From assembly GCF_001039355.2 (NCBI RefSeq), contig NW_019775558.1, positions 221,764 to 285,763 on the forward strand: a stretch of 64,000 nt of DNA, given 5' to 3'. Of this stretch, positions 1 to 11,091 are shown piece by piece. Source of the DNA: Lingula anatina. Its lineage: Eukaryota; Brachiopoda; Lingulata; Lingulida; Lingulidae. The stretch's first letter is position 1, and each line of letters opens with the position of its first letter. The translations under genes and the position numbers were made by a program. A model generated the notes under the pieces. The model made no database searches and was not told the origin of the DNA. It saw only the letters and a list, made by a program, of their open reading frames with translations.

Positions 1-130
1 AGGCAATGGGAGTGTACTTGTATGGAGAATGCATCATTTCGGGTTCAAAAAGATTGGAACGTCTGGCTCGTACCTGCTACGATCTCACTAAACACAAATG
101 GAAGATGGGACGCGAAGGACTGTGCAAGAA

Positions 131-280
131 ATGTTGACTGGGAAAGCGGCCTCCTCCTATACTTGATAAAATGTAGAGTGGTGTTGATTGGGAAAACTGC
201 CAAGCCTTTTACTTGATTGAGCGTAGAGAAATGTTGACTGGGAAGGCTGCCAAACCTTTTACGTAATTGGACGTAGAACA
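131..280. repeat. Three tandem copies of a 50-bp unit
   Basis: Copies start at 131, 181 and 231, each with a form of TGTTGACTGGGAAxxCxGCC followed by CTTxTACxTxATT and GTAGA. They are diverged by substitutions. Confidence 0.8.
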
Positions 281-414
281 AAATGCAGGAAGCGCTGCTG
301 AATCTTTAAAGTGGTTGTTGAACTCCAGAATTGGTTTGTGAAAAGACCGTTCTATCAGAGGCACGCACACGCACGCACGCACAGAGAGGGAGAGACGGGT
401 TGTCTGAGAAGGAA

Positions 415-416
<2 letters not shown>

Positions 417-469
<53 letters not shown>

Positions 470-482
470 GCGTGCGTGTGTG
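417..482. repeat. CT then GT microsatellite
   Basis: (CT)n followed by (GT)n with GC interruptions, preceded by CACGCA repeats. It gives long spurious frames. Confidence 0.95.
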
Positions 483-1087
483 AGAGTATGTAAGTTACAT
501 GTACATCCTCTTTTCAGGAGCTGTAATGACTTTTGGACAAAGAAAATTACTTCAGCTAGCCTAATTGACATGTTTACCATCTCTGTCACATGGAACTTAA
601 CGTGGGAGATTAAATATAACCTTCCCAAAGCAGACACGCTTCGGATCTAGGCGAGAAGTACTTGAAATAACGATTGATAGAGCATTGCCTTCATTTGTTG
701 AATGCTCAGTTATGGCTTTGTACTATCGTTATCACAAGTTTGTTTATAATGACGTTACGAAAATAAATATAATGAAAACAAATATGTTCAGTCCTTACAT
801 TGTAACTAATTTTGACTGAGCGAGAGCGAATTATTTTTGTATAAGTTCTGTAAATCTTAATTTTATAAGAAATAGATGGATAATGTGTCACATTCTGTTT
901 TTTTCTTATGTATTGTTATTTGGCAAAAAAGTTTTTGTGTTTTTCAATTTATTTAAAAGGTTTGAGTGACAGATATGTCGATTGGAGAAATAAAATATAA
1001 ACGAAATAAGCCCATAAATGAAATGCGCTACGGAGCTATTTCTTTATCGAATTCCCGGTGAATTTTATTATGGCCAAAGGAACTAAT

Positions 1088-1224
1088 TTTATCTAGTTTC
1101 CCAATGTCTATCGCATGACACAATAATGTTAAAGAAAAGTGCAAGTGACTAAAGGAAACAATCCGCAGTTTATCTAGTTTCCCAATGTCTATCGCATGAC
1201 ACAATAATGTTAAAGAAAAGTGCA
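1088..1224. repeat. Direct repeat of 56 bp, 81 bp apart
   Basis: The stretch beginning TTTATCTAGTTTCCCAATGT occurs at 1088-1143 and again at 1169-1224 without a difference, which points to a recent local duplication. Confidence 0.9.
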
Positions 1225-1554
1225 TAACGCAAGCAATTTGTTTTGTTCTATATGTACTACCATTGCCTAATTCCACTTGAAGCTGGTATACGGTCTTTTT
1301 TGTGCAATAATAAACCATGAAGTAGCTTCAAAGATGGTAAACATGGCCCCAACAGTATTCAGTGAAAAATTGAATCGTTAAAAAAACATCCTGTCGTTTG
1401 TAATGAACGAAAACAGTACTTGGTTAAAAAAACGATGTTCAGAAAGTATGCACAGGAAGGTTGGGCGTGAATAAAAATCTCTCGAGTTTTTCTCTTCCAT
1501 GTTTGAACCTAGTCTACAAGATAAGAGTGGCAACAGGCGATGTTGGTATTTTAC

Positions 1555-1897
1555 CCTGTGAGATATAATGTACCACCTATAACATACCACTGCAATATAT
1601 GAGCTCATTCCCAACGAAACTATCGTTCTACGTAGATCGGGGGGGGGGGGGGGGGACTTTCGCTGAATGCAGTCAGATAAACAGATTAACACGCCCGCCT
1701 CCTTCAAGCGTTGAGTAGCATACAGAAAAGCTGGTGATTATACAAGTGCATTGAAAACGAGGAGGCATGTAAATCTGTTGAACTGTCAGCATTCAGTGAA
1801 AGTTCCCGCTGAGTTAAATCGATCTACGTAGAACCATAATTTCATTGGGAATGAGACCTATAATTACGAAGGACAACTACTACTGTATTCACAGATG
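1555..1897. mobile_element. Long inverted-repeat element (MITE-like, family B)
   Basis: The left arm (CATTCCCAACGAAACTATCG, TTCTACGTAGATCG, CTTTCGCTGAATGC) is matched in inverse by the right arm (GCATTCAGTGAAAG, CGATCTACGTAGAA, CATTGGGAATGAGAC). Core arms are about 100 bp, with weaker similarity outside. A run of 17 G lies in the left arm. Confidence 0.75.
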
Positions 1898-4187
1898 GAC
1901 AAAACTGACGAAGAGTACCCTTTGAGATGCATTGTATAATTATCAAAAACGGGAGATTTGCATATACTTTCTAAGTTTTACCACTCTTGGTTCGCTAAAA
2001 ACTGTTTAACATCCATGTACACTAACTTCAAACGCGTGTTGCCAAGAATTGACAGAACAATGTAAGGGACAAAATTTGTGCCAGTGATTCTTTTAATTGC
2101 TACTCTGTGATGTTTGCGTTACACTGGCAACTTCGTCGCAAAATTAAAACTGTCATGATTATACTCTCTTGTTGCTTCATTTTCTAAGAGCGGATTGTGT
2201 GACGTGTTCACATTTTTCACACCCATTTCCAATGGAAATGACACCGCCATTGATTGTTTTGTGGGAACTTTGCTCACACTTAGCTAGGTGCGTGAATCCA
2301 CAGGTTAATGTATGTAGTCTAAATTGAAAAGTGCAGTTTTAGAAATATTCAGTATTATTTGTTTTGTTCTGGAAAAACATTGTTCTGGCTCAAAAGCTAG
2401 ATGTTATATGTTTTCTCTTGATTTATCAGTTTTGTTCTTTCAGTCCCATATTGATAAAAAAAAACGACTTCCGATTTTTTTTTTAATTTAATTTTATTAT
2501 TTTTGTTTTGGTAGTAGTTGTTGTTTGCAATAGATGGATTCTATTACACGTATATTCTCTGCAACTTTACAACGTGGTTCTACTTACAAAGAGGATTTTT
2601 ATTTTCTTCAGAAGAAAAATGCCTGATTCTGATAAGCAATAAGCACCTCCCCCTCATTTTGATCGCGAATCCGCCTGTGGTATTCCAATAAACCACTCCA
2701 TAAAGTAGTGGCATAATACAAAAAGGCAACCAGCCGAGAGAGGTCGATTAGATTGATGAAGTGTCACCTATATCAATGATATAAGACGTGAGGAATATCC
2801 GCTGTTGAAAAAACGTGTCTTCACCAACAGATCAGCCTCATCTCCTGAGATAATCTTGTCAAACCTAGCCTCATGACTGTTTTGTCTCCGAGATTATCGT
2901 TTTATTACACTGTAGTTATGACAAATATGATTCGTTCATGCAGGGGTGCTGGCACTTAGGTTTTCTATCCGCCGGTTGAAGTGTGGGATTAGAATGAATA
3001 ATGAAAGTAATGGGTTAGAGGGTTATCGTTATATTCAATATTCATTTGCATTATAAAACTATATTTTTTAACAAAGTAAAATATATATATTCTTATGTGT
3101 ATCGGTATTTTATCTGAATAATCCTTATCGCGTACAAATTAAAAGAGATTTAGCCATAGTAACATAATTTTTTAACTGAATCTCTGATGATTTGATTAAA
3201 TTATGTATTTGATCAGATGTATAAAGCTTTAAGATATCCAAGGATGATAGTGGACGCTTGGTTAACTATCCCATCGCTTGGTTGCCCCACCTACTTTTTA
3301 CCGAACTAAAACTTTGCACAGCCTTTTACGTCTATTGAATTTATCACTAATACATTTTGTGTGCTAATGGGTGACGAGGTTAGAGATTAAGTGCACAACC
3401 AGAGGAATGCACGAATAGAGTTTGAACAGTGCAAAATGGAAGTGTCAGAAAAAATTACTTTTAATACACAGTTTAGAAAAATATTTCGGAAACGACATAT
3501 ATCCGACGCACGCTGTTACTGCAGCGGAAATACAAATTGTATGTGATAGCAAAAAGATCATTTTCAAAGATGATATATTACTTTTTTGTGCTTCATAATT
3601 TTTAATTATATTTTGCAAGCTCTTTTATTTTATTTACCAACACCACAAACATTCTGTATCATTGTGGGGATAAACATTACATACGGATGAGACCACAAGG
3701 AACTAAACCTAAATGCTATTACGAAGCAAAAAAGAAAAAAAGATAGCATGAGGACAGTAGCAGATTAGGATTTTGCAAGATGAGGCACAAGGATGAAAAA
3801 CAAATAATATTAATAAGTAGATGAGGACAGTTTAACGATGAAAAAAGTAATTAGTATTGCCAAGGCTAGCTCGCAAAAATGTTATGTGGGGAGGGAGAAA
3901 GGAAAGAAGTGGGGTACATGTACGGACCTGAGCAGGGTAAAATTATGCAGGGATTATATTTGTACCTAACCGTCTAAGATTACATTTAGGGTAAATATTA
4001 TAAAACATGGACTATTATCGAGTGAGAAAATCATCGCATAGAATATCCACCATTCAATCACTGATTTTGAATCTGTTGCTGTTTGTCTTAATAATAAAAC
4101 GCGCAAAATGAAATAAAATATATAATCCAAACAATCAAGATAAAACATGACTTAATAAGCATTTTAAAAATAAGGCTTTTAATCTTT

Positions 4188-4432
4188 TTATGAATGTATA
4201 CTATTAGAACATAGACATTCATTTTTTAGTTCGTGGACTTCGGTACAACGTGGAATATCATGATATGAGATCACAATGACAGCTTTTTTCGTTCTTTTAT
4301 TTAACATTTTGGTGGAGTTGACCTTCATTCTTTTCCATTTAAATCGAATCGGTGGAATTCCATGTCTGCTAGGCACAGATCCTATAAAAGATTTTGTGCT
4401 AGTATGATGAAAAGGTGCCCAAAATGGTTGCA
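4188..4432 (-). CDS. Open phase-1 segment, possible alternative last exon
   Basis: After the acceptor tctattag an 81-codon frame reads QPFWAPFHHTSTKSFIGSVP, then a basic run (FKWKRMKVNS, NKRTKKAV) and ends CTEVHELKNECLCSNSIHS. It is in the same phase as the two preceding candidates. Composition is protein-like but I recognise no family. Confidence 0.2.
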
Positions 4433-4578
4433 CTAATAGACATTGGGAAGTTTTAACAGATAAAATGTGTATTTTTAATACAAATTACGCAAAAAGTGAC
4501 TCACTAGTAACACAATTTAAATGAATTGCCATCAAACATACAGTTGTAAGAGGAAAACCAAAAAGAAATCGTTTTCGC

Positions 4579-4856
4579 TTATTTTTTTAAAAATCTTGTA
4601 CAAACATTTTGAAAAAGAGACAAAGTTATAATCATCTCCTTTGAAAGCGATAAAAAGACCAGGTGCCCCCGATACTGAGAAGACATTTTACTTATAAAGC
4701 GCATCTCCAGTATAGAACGTTGAAAAGTTCCTTCATAAATTTGATCATCGATACAGTACAAGTTCAAATGACAGTGCATTTTGGTTAAGAATGTTTGAAG
4801 TAATTCCGGCTTATCCGAAATAGCAATTTGACATCCCAATGAATACAAGTCCATGA
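4579..4856 (-). CDS. Open phase-1 segment, possible alternative last exon
   Basis: Acceptor acctttttaag is followed by 91 open codons (MDLYSLGCQIAISDKPELLQ at the start, VCTRFLKK at the end) and a TAA. It would accept splicing from the same phase-1 donors as the Kazal-like exon. No family recognised. Confidence 0.2.
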
Positions 4857-4994
4857 CTTAAAAAGGTGAGGTCTTTCCTTTCAAAACACCCAAAGCTTTT
4901 CGTCGTTGACACCAATCCCAAGTAGCCAAGTAGGCGGTTAGCCAAAACGGTTATCCAATACTGATGGTTAGTGATGAAAAAACCAATGGTGGCA

Positions 4995-5146
4995 CTAATA
5001 AGTCGCATTCAGTTCCAGAGGCGCTTCCTTAATATATGTGCATCTGTCGATACACGTCTTGTGTAGCACTAAACATTCATGTACATAGGTGCTGGCACTC
5101 TTGACGCAGTAGACGAAGAGAGGGTTGCACACTTTCTGCAGGCATT
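4995..5146 (-). CDS. Last exon of a Cys-rich, Kazal-like protein
   Basis: After acceptor tttcattcag the phase-1 frame reads CLQKVCNPLFVYCVKSASTY, then VHECLVLHKTCIDRC and ends in a TAG stop after 49 codons. The spacing C-x6-C-x10-C-x6-C with Thr-Tyr before x-x-Glu-Cys matches the core of Kazal-type protease-inhibitor or follistatin-type modules (C...DGxTYxxEC...C). The usual last cysteine is not in its normal place. The other two frames have early stops. It is the 3' end of the exon chain described at 5732-6564. Confidence 0.5.
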
Positions 5147-5731
5147 CTGAATGAAAGATATGGAAAAGATGCTTATCGAATATTTTTTGTAAAATTATTC
5201 AAAATACGAGTTTAAGTGCGCGCCCTTGACACAGGGGTTGAACAATAAGAATAGAATAACATTTAGACAATACTTAAAAGTAAACAAATTAATATCAAGT
5301 TGAAACGTATGCTTGTTTTACGTTAAGGTTAGAAAAGTGGTACAGTTTATGAAGATTTAATTAAAGAAAAAAAAAAAACAAGTATCCGTAGTCAGAAAAG
5401 TCAAGTGCAAATACTCGTACATCTGTGCTGGGTGTTATTAAAACAACTGGATTGTGGGTAATAAAGGAATACATAACCTCCTTAATCAGTTCTCGAGGAG
5501 AGGTTAAAACCCATGCGTCTGACAATCAGAAATAAGAACCAGGTTAAAAACAAGTTGGTAATTGATTTTGTTTCATTCATTTTACATTGCAGGCTAATTA
5601 CGATTACGCACAGGCACTTTTCGACCATGTACGTGGGCCGATTTGAAATTCAGTTGTTTTCTATGTCCTGGCACCATGTTTAATGAAGATTCTTATGATT
5701 CAGTGTAACGTGGATACAGTACCTTCCATAC

Positions 5732-5803
5732 CGGTATTCTCTAGGGTCGCCTCATTTGCCTCAGTCTGTAGGTGTGTCGTGACAGATTTTTTGGTCCACC
5801 AAG
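5732..5803 (-). CDS. Short exon upstream of the Kazal-like exon
   Basis: This 72-nt, phase 1-1 stretch is bounded by an excellent acceptor (cttctttttctag) and a GTATGG donor. It codes WWTKKSVTTHLQTEANEATL plus ENT, with no stop. It joins in frame to the Kazal-like exon. The protein stretch is not recognised. Confidence 0.45.
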
Positions 5804-5931
5804 CTAGAAAAAGAAGTGTTAAGTCTGTTAAGTATTAAAGCGACCGCTGAGATGAATCGTGCCAAGTGAGGACGACCTAGCTTTAATGGAAATACAAATT
5901 AAGTGAATACACGCCATGATCTCAACTTATA

Positions 5932-5934
<3 letters not shown>

Positions 5935-6000
<66 letters not shown>
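5935..6000. repeat. CT then AT microsatellite
   Basis: (CT)n running directly into (AT)n, in the intron upstream of the 5732-5803 exon candidate. Confidence 0.95.
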
Positions 6001-6003
<3 letters not shown>

Positions 6004-6159
6004 CGTTACGTTTTTAAAAATATGCTATCAGATATGAGGTTGCCTTTTACATTGATGATATATTCAGCAAAATGTGAAGCGTTAAATTGTTTTATAAAAA
6101 GCGTCATAAAATTACATATTGTAAGACGCAGTGACGCAAAATGTTTCTCTTGCACTTAC

Positions 6160-6288
6160 CGTTGCCTTTTGCATATTCGTTTGACGGCCATCTTTTAGAT
6201 TTCATTTGGATTTCTGACTGAGGAGCTTCGTCATTGGATAATATTTGTAATGATTCAAAATATCCAGGAAGCGCCTTTCCATATGCAC
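6160..6288 (-). CDS. Exon of the same unknown gene
   Basis: This 129-nt, phase 1-1 exon has acceptor cttttattcag and a strong donor GTAAGTGC. Only one frame is open: AYGKALPGYFESLQILSNDE, then APQSEIQMKSKRWPSNEYAK. The other two frames contain stops. Family not recognised. It joins in frame to 5732-5803. Confidence 0.5.
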
Positions 6289-6503
6289 CTGAATAAAAGA
6301 GAATTTTTTATGAAAAAGTAGGCAAGACAAAACTGATGAGTTGATTAACGAGAAAACAGAGTAGAGCGACAAATAACATTACTATCTTTGTATTCTAACG
6401 AGCATAGCAGCTTTTTGTGGAAATGCCTTATCCCATGCGGACATTCTATAGTATGAAAACAACAACAGTAAGGTTTTCCAGGGCTCACTTGTAAATTTCT
6501 TAC

Positions 6504-6564
6504 CAAACCCATAATAAATGCATTTTTCATTCGATAAATAGACGCGAAAATAAAATTTGATTTC
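6504..6564 (-). CDS. Possible exon of the same unknown gene
   Basis: The open segment EIKFYFRVYLSNEKCIYYGF ends at a strong GTAAGAAA donor in phase 1 and joins in frame to the 6160-6288 exon (…YYGFG/AYGKA…). The upstream border is uncertain: acceptor ttttattttgag would give this 61-nt exon, and alternative acceptors would extend it to about 6610. Confidence 0.35.
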
Positions 6565-7950
6565 CTCAAAATAAAAATCGGTCGCACTTGTTAACCAACT
6601 TATCAATTTTGTCTAGCCTAATGTATTTTCTTACAAGTGTTCCCTTTTAAAATGTAATGGAACCAAAGTAGATATATTGTCTAAAATTGCATTATGCTAT
6701 TTGCTCTTAAGCTATGAAGTGAGCCGTAACATCTTCAACACTGCATGGGCAGAATTATTGCCTACTCGTATTTTTATAGTAGAATTTTTAGAAATTGACG
6801 GCAGTGGTGCGTAGCCTAATACGTAGCATAAAATACACCGTTTTTCCGAACTGAAACTTTTCAATTTCACGCCGAACAAAGGGATTCCCCTTTGTTTATT
6901 GTGTTTTCAATTGACTATTGGTGTCAAGGGGATCGCGTCATTAAGGTTCGGATAGGCAAAATGATGCGTTTTAGATTCGATGACCGGTTTCATTGTTAAA
7001 GAAGAATTAAGATGGCACAATTATGTGGCACTCGAGGTATCATGTTGTCGCTAATCACCTCAATACACGAACACCGTCTGTGAACGCGGAATACTGAATA
7101 CCGTGAAACAGTGGCAAGGTTCTTGCTTTGAAATCCCATTATATTGCCCATAATGTCAGCACTTGGAGATGTATGTTATACAGTTTAAAAGAATCCTACT
7201 AACGAACATCGCAAATATCATTAAGTACAATTAAGTGAGATGTATCAAATCGCGTTCAATTTTACATTTGTTTACAAATGCTGTTTTTAAATAAAGCAAC
7301 ATCAGTGAAGAAACACCATGTCTAATAGGCCATCGATCGTTCTGATATCAATTAGCGCTATTGCCCTAATACAAACTATTCACTTACACAAGCAGACTGC
7401 TGAAATAAGGCACAATAAAGAAATCATTGTCTTTAAATGTCGTGTTGATATTTTAATTGTAATTGTTTTCATTTCTTGTAATAAAGCATAGTATAAAACT
7501 TTTATGTTTGATAAACACAATATAATATGAATGTTAGCAAATATAGCATAATATGCAGTGAATATAGGGTAATCTTTAAAATTTGCACGTAAATGTTCGG
7601 ATTCACCTATCGACAATACGTTTCACGTCTTTACATAAATTGCAGCAGTTTGGCGAGCGCATGTATCAGCTATCGTGCTATCACCATTATTCGTATCCAT
7701 CTTTCCGTTTTAACTCGTGCATAAAGGTATTGAATTTGTTGCTGGATTGCTGGTAGATCAGAATAATGCAATGTTTGTGAAAATTATTCAAGGACGGATG
7801 CCAGAAGATATTTGGTTTGAACTTGCTGCGATACATGCCATGGCGATCGTTGCACGGATTTTACAATGGTTGGGCTAGTGCTGTGGTTTAAGTATTTTAA
7901 AATCGATTGTCCAGTTTACAGAAAGCGTGTTCACCGCATCGTACACTCAC

Positions 7951-8024
7951 GCCCATAGGAAGCCCACGCCCCTTTTTAAGATCCATGTGTTTTCTACATA
8001 CGCATAGATGGTTGCTCAGAACAA
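7951..8024 (-). CDS. Weak exon candidate
   Basis: Acceptor aaatgtgttcag and donor GTGAGT enclose an open 74-nt frame reading VLSNHLCVCRKHMDLKKGRG plus LPMG, phase 1 to 0. It could splice in frame to 6504-6564. The peptide is not recognised and this may be coincidence. Confidence 0.2.
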
Positions 8025-8989
8025 CTGAACACATTTTATTCAAAGCATTTAAAATTGCAAAAAATATATAAGTCGGTTGATGCATAAATTTATCCCCAAT
8101 CACCAATGCTCTCACCATTTAACTGGCGACCGCGTTATTGAAAAAAAGTGTGATCCACAATATTACTCACGAAAAAGAACAAATGCGTTTGTCTAAGATT
8201 CACCGTGGAAATCCGAGCATAGCGCTCGGATACTAAGACTAACTACAGGCACGAGTGGTTTATGTTATATGCCAAGTCTCAATTTTAACAAAGTTCCAAT
8301 AAAACATACTCCAATTTTATATCAGATAACGTCATGGATCTATTTTGTCATTTAATACACATTTTGCAGTGAAATGGAGCCTTTCCCTTGCCAAATTTCA
8401 TACGTAAACTTCATGTTTCTTCCTTATGAGTAGGTAATTGGTGTGCTTTTAAGAAGCTTTTCCAGTGATAAAACATTTTTGTTCATGGTAGGCGCCTTAT
8501 TCCTGTGCATTTGCAGTTATTGTGTTTTATTTAAGCGCAAAAATCAATGGTTAAATGAATTAGATTTCAGCTGTTTCACTGATTTCTAAACATGAAACAC
8601 GACGTTAACAAAGCACGGGTCGGAAGCGCGCTTGGTCGTATCCAATTGATGTAGTGTAAATGTGCCGCCGGTAAAACACGTCTTGAGCCCCACATAAGAA
8701 CAAGAATTGCAGGTGTTAAAACAGTTAGATATGTACAAAGACATTTATAAAAGATGATGAATGGGCAAATGAACTTGTTTCTGTGGCATAGAAATCAATC
8801 ATGGTTAATCACAACTTTTTTTTAATTTGAAAAGAACAACCTTTCACGGTTATTTTCGCAAGCGACACAAAATTGTTATACGGTGTATTTTCTTCTTGTT
8901 GTGGGGCAAATTAAGTAAGAACTTTTTGTAACTACTTTATGAGACAGATGGAATATTTTTAATTGTCTAGTCTTTAGTTTATTTTGATA

Positions 8990-9192
8990 CAATTTAAAAC
9001 ATATTCTTTCAAAGACTTTGCATGATCCTCTGAGGTCACAGTAACAATCAGGGCCTTTCCAAGAGCCAAACTGAACTACTTTAAGTGTCGCACGGCCAGT
9101 TCCATACAAATCAACTATCTCCTCATGTTGACACTGGTCTAGCCGGGATCGCCACCCCTGCAGACCACGAGTAACGTCCTGTGTCATTCTTC
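8990..9192 (-). CDS. Candidate exon resembling the N-terminal domain of Notch ligands
   Basis: After acceptor gtatttgcag the frame reads RMTQDVTRGLQGWRSRLDQC, QHEEIVDLYGTGRATLKVVQ, then FGSWKGPDCYCDLRGSCKVF and ERICFKLYQ. The layout of hydrophobic LKVVQF, paired Cys, GSC..F...C.K.YQ resembles the MNNL domain of Delta/Jagged ligands. It joins in the right phase (2) to the exon at 9906-9984. The downstream border is not fixed, so the lower coordinate is approximate. No DSL domain was found next to it. Confidence 0.35.
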
Positions 9193-9231
9193 TGCAAATA
9201 CCCGAGCCAAGGAGCCTTTTCCACTAAGGCT

Positions 9232-9407
9232 CCATTCAGAATAGGGGACTAACTAGTCCGAGGGTCAAATATGGCGACCCACTACAAAGCTTGCCGTCTA
9301 ATCCGCTAATACCGCTAATAGACACTGAATAGATATCCCATGGAGAAGTATTCAAGTGGGTCGGCCATATTTGAACCTCGGACTAGTTAGTCCCCTATTC
9401 TGAATGG
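9232..9407. mobile_element. MITE family A, copy 1 (176 bp)
   Basis: It starts CCATTCAGAATAGGGGACTA and ends with the inverse, so arms of about 55 bp are inverted around a short centre. It has no coding capacity. A second, older copy lies at 35956. It sits in the intron between two candidate exons. Confidence 0.85.
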
Positions 9408-9905
9408 GGTCTAAGTCTAAAGAACTTTTGATATTCTCAGACAGCCACAATCGTAGAGCCGACGCTTCCAAGCTAGGTCTAAGAGCTTTTAAGAATCATT
9501 AGCCTTAAACAGATGGATTGGATATATCTAAGTGGGCTGTTGTCATAACTGATAATAAAAATCATTGTCAGCACAATCACAATTTGCTCTATGAGCTTAG
9601 GTAAGACAGAAAAAAAGGGGTAAGGGGTATGTTAGAGTCTTTGTGAAACATGTTCTATATTGGCTAAGATTTTAGCTCTTTGTTGGCCCTAGATTCAGCT
9701 CAAAAGGGTAGACCACTTAAAATCATAACAGGATTCTCAGTATGCAGTTGTGTGTACTCGTCTCCATAAAAGGAGTTATTTTAATTGGACTGAGTAATTT
9801 TTAACGAAGGTACCAATAAGTGATATGGCATTGCCCCTTGCTCTAATCCTGAGCTACTGTGGTTTTATTAGAATAATGTTAATAATGTTGCACGTAAGTA
9901 CATAC

Positions 9906-9984
9906 CTTGAATGAACATCAGTGTTGCAACTGTGATCACTATAACATGCACCACAGATAATGGTAGATCCATCAGCCTTATTCT
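9906..9984 (-). CDS. Candidate short Cys-containing exon
   Basis: This 79-nt segment lies between acceptor tcattttcag and donor GTATGT. It codes NKADGSTIICGACYSDHSCN plus TDVHS and ends in phase 2, matching the next candidate exon (8990-9192). Its upstream border lies two bases from the start of the 4-kb duplicated block. No family recognised. Confidence 0.35.
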
Positions 9985-9985
9985 C

Positions 9986-11032
9986 TGAAAATGAAATATA
10001 ATCGAGTTTTGTGGTAAATTTGTATGGGGAATAACACATTGTCATTAAACAATTCGGAAAGGTTCACCTCAGACATGTTATAAAAATTAGACTACTCTGC
10101 CAAGTACTAGAACAGCCAGTAAAAGTACACATTGTAAGGGGGTAAAACTGTCTTATTTCTTAAGCTCTGCTGAAACTATTACCGCCAAACTTATGCAAAG
10201 TCTGATTTTCCTGATATTTGATTCTGCAAGCCCGACATTCATGCACTAGAGACATATAAAAATGGTTCTGAATCTTTTAGAGGCGGTTTAACACGCCTGA
10301 GGAATAGTGATTGTATAGTTTTTGCCGACCCTAAAGTGAATTAACCAAATTAATTTGGATCGGCTCTGTAGCTGTTAATAGTGACTATAATGCGTTTTGG
10401 AGATGTCGGGCGTTAATTGCTCTCTTGTCAGCCGACCCCAAGGTAAGTTAGCTCAGTTACTTCATTACCTAAAAATGTTTCAAGCAACTTCACGTCTGTC
10501 TATGCATTCAAATGGTGTAGGGTATGTTACATGTGTTCTATTCTAGACCACATTCTAGTGCATAGTTTAGACCAGTTATGAAAAATGTCTAGAATGCCTT
10601 AAAGCATTTGCTCGGGGTGAGATGTTGATTGCTTTCTAATTTGTTGGGTTCACAGCAAGTTTTCCAGTCAATTATGTTTCTGCTGGTTGTCATCCCTTAA
10701 TTGTCAGATTACATTTCAGGCAAATCGGTTTCCTGTCTACCGCCTAGTTCATTTTCTCATATCTTAGTCTTATCACTTATCATCCAGCAATCTGTCTCCC
10801 TTTCTCCCACAATCAAGAAATGATTCAATTTGTATCTTGTATTTATCAATTAAATCAGGATTTATCTTTTCTTAAAATATCCGATATTGGGCAATGATTG
10901 ACTTAAAATCAGATACATGGCATTTAGTCATGGCTTATCAAGACCCACAGTGGGTTCCCCGTGTTTGTGATATCTCGTTTATAATTTGAATTGACGAATG
11001 AATCGCGCCCCCACTTGGGAAGAACCACTGAC

Positions 11033-11091
<59 letters not shown>

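Larger units (their letters stand above)
283..4187. other. No gene recognised
   Basis: AT-rich sequence with microsatellites, a 56-bp direct repeat and a long inverted-repeat element. No splice-bounded, protein-like frame was found on either strand. Confidence 0.6.
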
